DNA from: Larkinella insperata
GTDB taxonomy: Bacteria; Bacteroidota; Bacteroidia; Cytophagales; Spirosomataceae
Direction: 5' to 3'
Length of the DNA stretch: 64,000 bases
Assembly (NCBI RefSeq): GCF_026248825.1
Contig: NZ_CP110973.1
Location: forward strand, 5,291,501-5,355,500
The notes beneath the pieces were generated by a model. The model had not been told where the DNA came from. It made no database searches and worked only from the letters and a program-made list of their open reading frames with translations. Positions 61,966-64,000 of the stretch are shown here, piece by piece; positions within the stretch are counted from its first letter, which is position 1; each line of letters begins with the position of its first letter. A program made the position numbers and the translations under genes.

Positions 61966-62839
61966 TCATGCCGCCCTTCACATCGGCAATACTGTGTTCA
62001 ATCAAAAAGGCTTTTTCGTCTACCTCACTGATTTTATCCTTCAGACGGGTAATCTCCAGACGGGTTACCACGGCGTACAGAATGTTAATATCGTTCTGGC
62101 GTAACCCGCGTTTTCCGAAGCCCTTCTCTCCTTTCAACACCGTTACACCCCGGGCTAATTCTTCGGTGATCAATTGCCGTACTTCCTCGTGCCGGTCGGA
62201 AACGATCATGACGGCAATGTATTCCTCAATACCGTGAATAATGAAATCGACAGTTTTCGACGCAGCCAAGTAGGTCAGCATGGCGTACAAAGCCGTTTCA
62301 ACGTTGATAAAAATGGCAGCCGAACCGAAGATCAAAATGTTGATGACCATAATGACATCCCCCACCGACATGAATGACCGACGGCTAACGTAAATTGCCA
62401 GAACTTCAGTGCCATCGAGTACCCCGCCCCCCCGCATGGCCAGACCAATACCGGCCCCGAGGAAAAAACCGCCGAAGACAGCAATCAACAGCTTATCGGT
62501 AGTCACGATGGGATACGGTATAAACGCCAGACACAGCGCCAGCAGCCCGATTCCGGCAGCGGTTTTAAGGGCAAACGTCCAGGAAACCTGCCGAAAGCCC
62601 ATCCAGATAAAGGGGATATTGACAAGCACCACCAGAATGGCCAGGTCAATACCCGTTTTCAATTGCAACAGCAGCGAAATCCCGATAACGCCCCCATCCA
62701 GAAAGTCATTGGGAAGCAGAAAGCCCTTTAGGCCCATGCCCGCGCAGAGCACGCCCAGAATAATCATAAATGCTTCCTTTATTTCCCGGTAAACGGCCGA
62801 CGTCTTTGCCTTTTGTATGCGTGTTTTTACCATGATCAT
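61943..62839 (-). CDS. YitT family membrane protein
   Basis: 298 residues from ATG 62839 (62833 also possible). Five or six membrane helices (YREIKEAFMIILGVLCAGMG, GGVIGISLLLQL, LLIAVFGGFFLGAGIGLAMR, GDVIMVINILIFG) form the YitT/DUF161 part. A C-terminal soluble DUF2179 domain (about 215-290, VMIVSDRHEEVRQLITEEL ... INILYAVVTRLE) has a PII-like ferredoxin fold. Function unproven; a transport or sensing role is suspected for the family. Overlaps the sirtuin gene tail to tail. Confidence 0.9.
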   Translation of the reverse strand: MIMVKTRIQKAKTSAVYREIKEAFMIILGVLCAGMGLKGFLLPNDFLDGGVIGISLLLQLKTGIDLAILVVLVNIPFIWMGFRQVSWTFALKTAAGIGLLALCLAFIPYPIVTTDKLLIAVFGGFFLGAGIGLAMRGGGVLDGTEVLAIYVSRRSFMSVGDVIMVINILIFGSAAIFINVETALYAMLTYLAASKTVDFIIHGIEEYIAVMIVSDRHEEVRQLITEELARGVTVLKGEKGFGKRGLRQNDINILYAVVTRLEITRLKDKISEVDEKAFLIEHSIADVKGGMIKHRPLH

Positions 62840-62998
62840 GTGTGGTTTGTGGACAAATAATTTACAATGAGAGAAATAGGGATATAGCTCACCTAACGGG
62901 TTCAGGTCGCCAGACCGCCAGGGGTCTGTATTCAATCTGTATCCGGTGAGTCGTGAAAACCGTCCTGATGGTGACGGGTCTTTAGGAGCGAAGCCAAA

Positions 62999-63013
62999 GG
63001 GAGCCGGGCTCCC
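62999..63013 (-). terminator. Short GC hairpin after small membrane protein gene
   Basis: A 6-bp stem GGGAGC/GCTCCC with a 3-nt loop, 19 nt after the stop of the minus-strand gene ending at 63032. A second stem (62911-62916 with 62923-62928) lies further on. No strong T run, so terminator function is uncertain. Confidence 0.35.
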
Positions 63014-63031
63014 GCTATCGGTTGGGCAGAA

Positions 63032-63400
63032 TCAAGGGGCGTTTATTGCGATCTGATGGCCGAACAGGCGCCGGAAATAAGCGAAGAAATAATAGGGTAC
63101 GCTGCGTTGACGGATCAGTCGGGGTTCCCGGATGAGGACCCAAACCGTCGGGATAATGGCGAAAAAAGCCGGCGGCACCTGGTGCGAAACCGTCGGGGCC
63201 ACAATGACTTCGTGAACGATGGAGTGGGAAAACTCATCGGTCAGGTGATCCAGCAGGTCGTGGTCCGACGAGGTTCCAATGGTAACCACCTTCCATTCCG
63301 CACCGCTGGCCACACCGGCCGGCGACCCGGCCCAATAGCCAAGCGCCCACCCGATCAGCAGGAAGCAGAGAAATGAAAATATGGTCCGATAAAACTTCAT
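63032..63400 (-). CDS. Small membrane-anchored or exported protein, unknown
   Basis: 122 residues from ATG 63400. The N-terminus MKFYRTIFSFLCFLLIGWALGYW is a signal peptide or membrane anchor, followed by a short soluble part (VVTIGTSSDHDLLDHLTDEFSHS). A second hydrophobic stretch (HQVPPAFFAIIPTVWVLI) leads into a basic/aromatic tail (RQRSVPYYFFAYFRRLFGHQ). I do not recognise a family. A longer frame to 63514 crosses the folD promoter region and is unlikely. Divergent from folD. Confidence 0.55.
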   Translation of the reverse strand: MKFYRTIFSFLCFLLIGWALGYWAGSPAGVASGAEWKVVTIGTSSDHDLLDHLTDEFSHSIVHEVIVAPTVSHQVPPAFFAIIPTVWVLIREPRLIRQRSVPYYFFAYFRRLFGHQIAINAP

Positions 63401-63533
63401 CAAATTAAAGACGCTGGGGGCTAGAAAAATGCAGGATACAATGCGGTTTTTACAAGTATAGTGAATTTTTCCGTAAAAAGCCAGTCTGATTCCAAATAAT
63501 GAGCAAAGCCGCACCAGGTCCGGACAAAACCGC

Positions 63534-63541
63534 TACCTTTG
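63534..63541 (+). promoter_or_regulatory. TAnnTTTG promoter element for folD
   Basis: TACCTTTG, exact -7 match, 20 nt before the folD ATG, implying a leader of roughly 14 nt. Confidence 0.55.
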
Positions 63542-63561
63542 CCTTTTTATTGATTCGACGC

Positions 63562-64000
63562 ATGCAACTCCTTGACGGCAAACTCCTCTCCCAGCAAATC
63601 AAACAGGAACTCGCGGCTGAAGTAGCCGACATCAACGCACAAGGCGGCAAGATTCCGCATCTGGTTGCCATTCTGGTCGGTACCGCCGGCCGCAGCGAAA
63701 CCTACGTAGCCAGTAAAATGAAAAGCTGCGAAGAAATCGGGATGAAGTCCACGCTCATCCGGTTCGACGATTCCGTTACGGAAGAAGAACTGATCAATGC
63801 CGTTCGGGACGTGAATGCTAACCCCGACATGGACGGCCTGATCGTTCAATTGCCCCTGCCCGCCCACGTCTCGGCGGACAAAGTGATGGAGACCATCGAT
63901 CCCGCCAAGGACGTGGACGGTTTTCATCCGATCAACATTGGCCGGATGGCCAAGGGCTTGCCGGCTTACATTTCGGCGACGCCCCAGGGCATTCTGGAAA
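63562..64000 (+). CDS. folD: Methylenetetrahydrofolate dehydrogenase/cyclohydrolase, 5' part
   Basis: The first 146 codons run off the window end. Translation begins MQLLDGKLLSQQIKQEL. It contains VGTAGRSETYVASKMKSCEEIG, with the catalytic Tyr and Lys of the FolD active site, GLIVQLPLPAHV, and DPAKDVDGFHPINIG, all standard FolD signatures. The enzyme interconverts 5,10-methylene-, methenyl- and 10-formyl-tetrahydrofolate for purine and methionine synthesis. The C-terminal NADP-binding half is beyond the window. Secure identification. Confidence 0.95.
   Translation, partial: MQLLDGKLLSQQIKQELAAEVADINAQGGKIPHLVAILVGTAGRSETYVASKMKSCEEIGMKSTLIRFDDSVTEEELINAVRDVNANPDMDGLIVQLPLPAHVSADKVMETIDPAKDVDGFHPINIGRMAKGLPAYISATPQGILE

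Overview
The window looks like an ordinary chromosomal segment of a Bacteroidota bacterium, most likely order Cytophagales near Spirosoma/Larkinella (inferred from protein style; no search was run). Supporting signs are promoters of the Bacteroidota form TAnnTTTG, no obvious Shine-Dalgarno sequences, several LytS-type kinases with a LytTR regulator, a TonB-dependent receptor, and many secreted or lipoprotein hypotheticals. I found no rRNA, tRNA, CRISPR array, insertion sequence or prophage.

Layout. 1-5.2 kb: the end of an esterase, a DinB-like protein, then a four-gene ligase/amidotransferase set (ATP-grasp, GCS2/YbdK-type carboxylate-amine ligase, class I glutamine amidotransferase, second ATP-grasp-like protein). 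The set looks like a small peptide or amide biosynthesis system of unknown product. 5.3-12.7 kb: an outer-membrane-like protein, a class III aminotransferase and a GntR-RND-adaptor efflux operon. 13-22.6 kb: PIF1-like helicase, penicillin-acylase-type hydrolase, trxA, a small secreted protein and dnaE. 22.8-31.5 kb: lipoprotein, NRAMP-related transporter, fused HyuA/HyuB (5-oxoprolinase type) and a large PIG-L deacetylase. 31.7-34.4 kb: a membrane pyrophosphatase carrying a C-terminal OmpA domain. 34.5-42 kb: rplY, prs, PAP2 phosphatase, trpS, DUF2461, gap, GNAT, TlpA-like lipoprotein and DoxX. 42-55 kb: TonB receptor, two tandem LytS-type kinases with Crp/Fnr, old yellow enzyme and LytTR genes, a five-gene minus-strand oxygenase/hydrolase operon, a frameshifted small secreted-protein gene and a third LytS-type kinase. 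55-64 kb: small OB-like protein, aconitase, topA, a zinc-less sirtuin, YitT and the start of folD.

The most notable signals are: (i) the mPPase-OmpA fusion; (ii) the ligase/amidotransferase cluster; (iii) a scattered family of intergenic hairpins built from 7-8 nt periodic units of differing sequence, two of which abut genes that have no ATG start; (iv) an EF-hand-like loop in the cytoplasmic linker of the RND pump; (v) a secreted-protein gene broken by a 4-nt tandem duplication; and (vi) an NRAMP-like transporter lacking both canonical metal-binding motifs.
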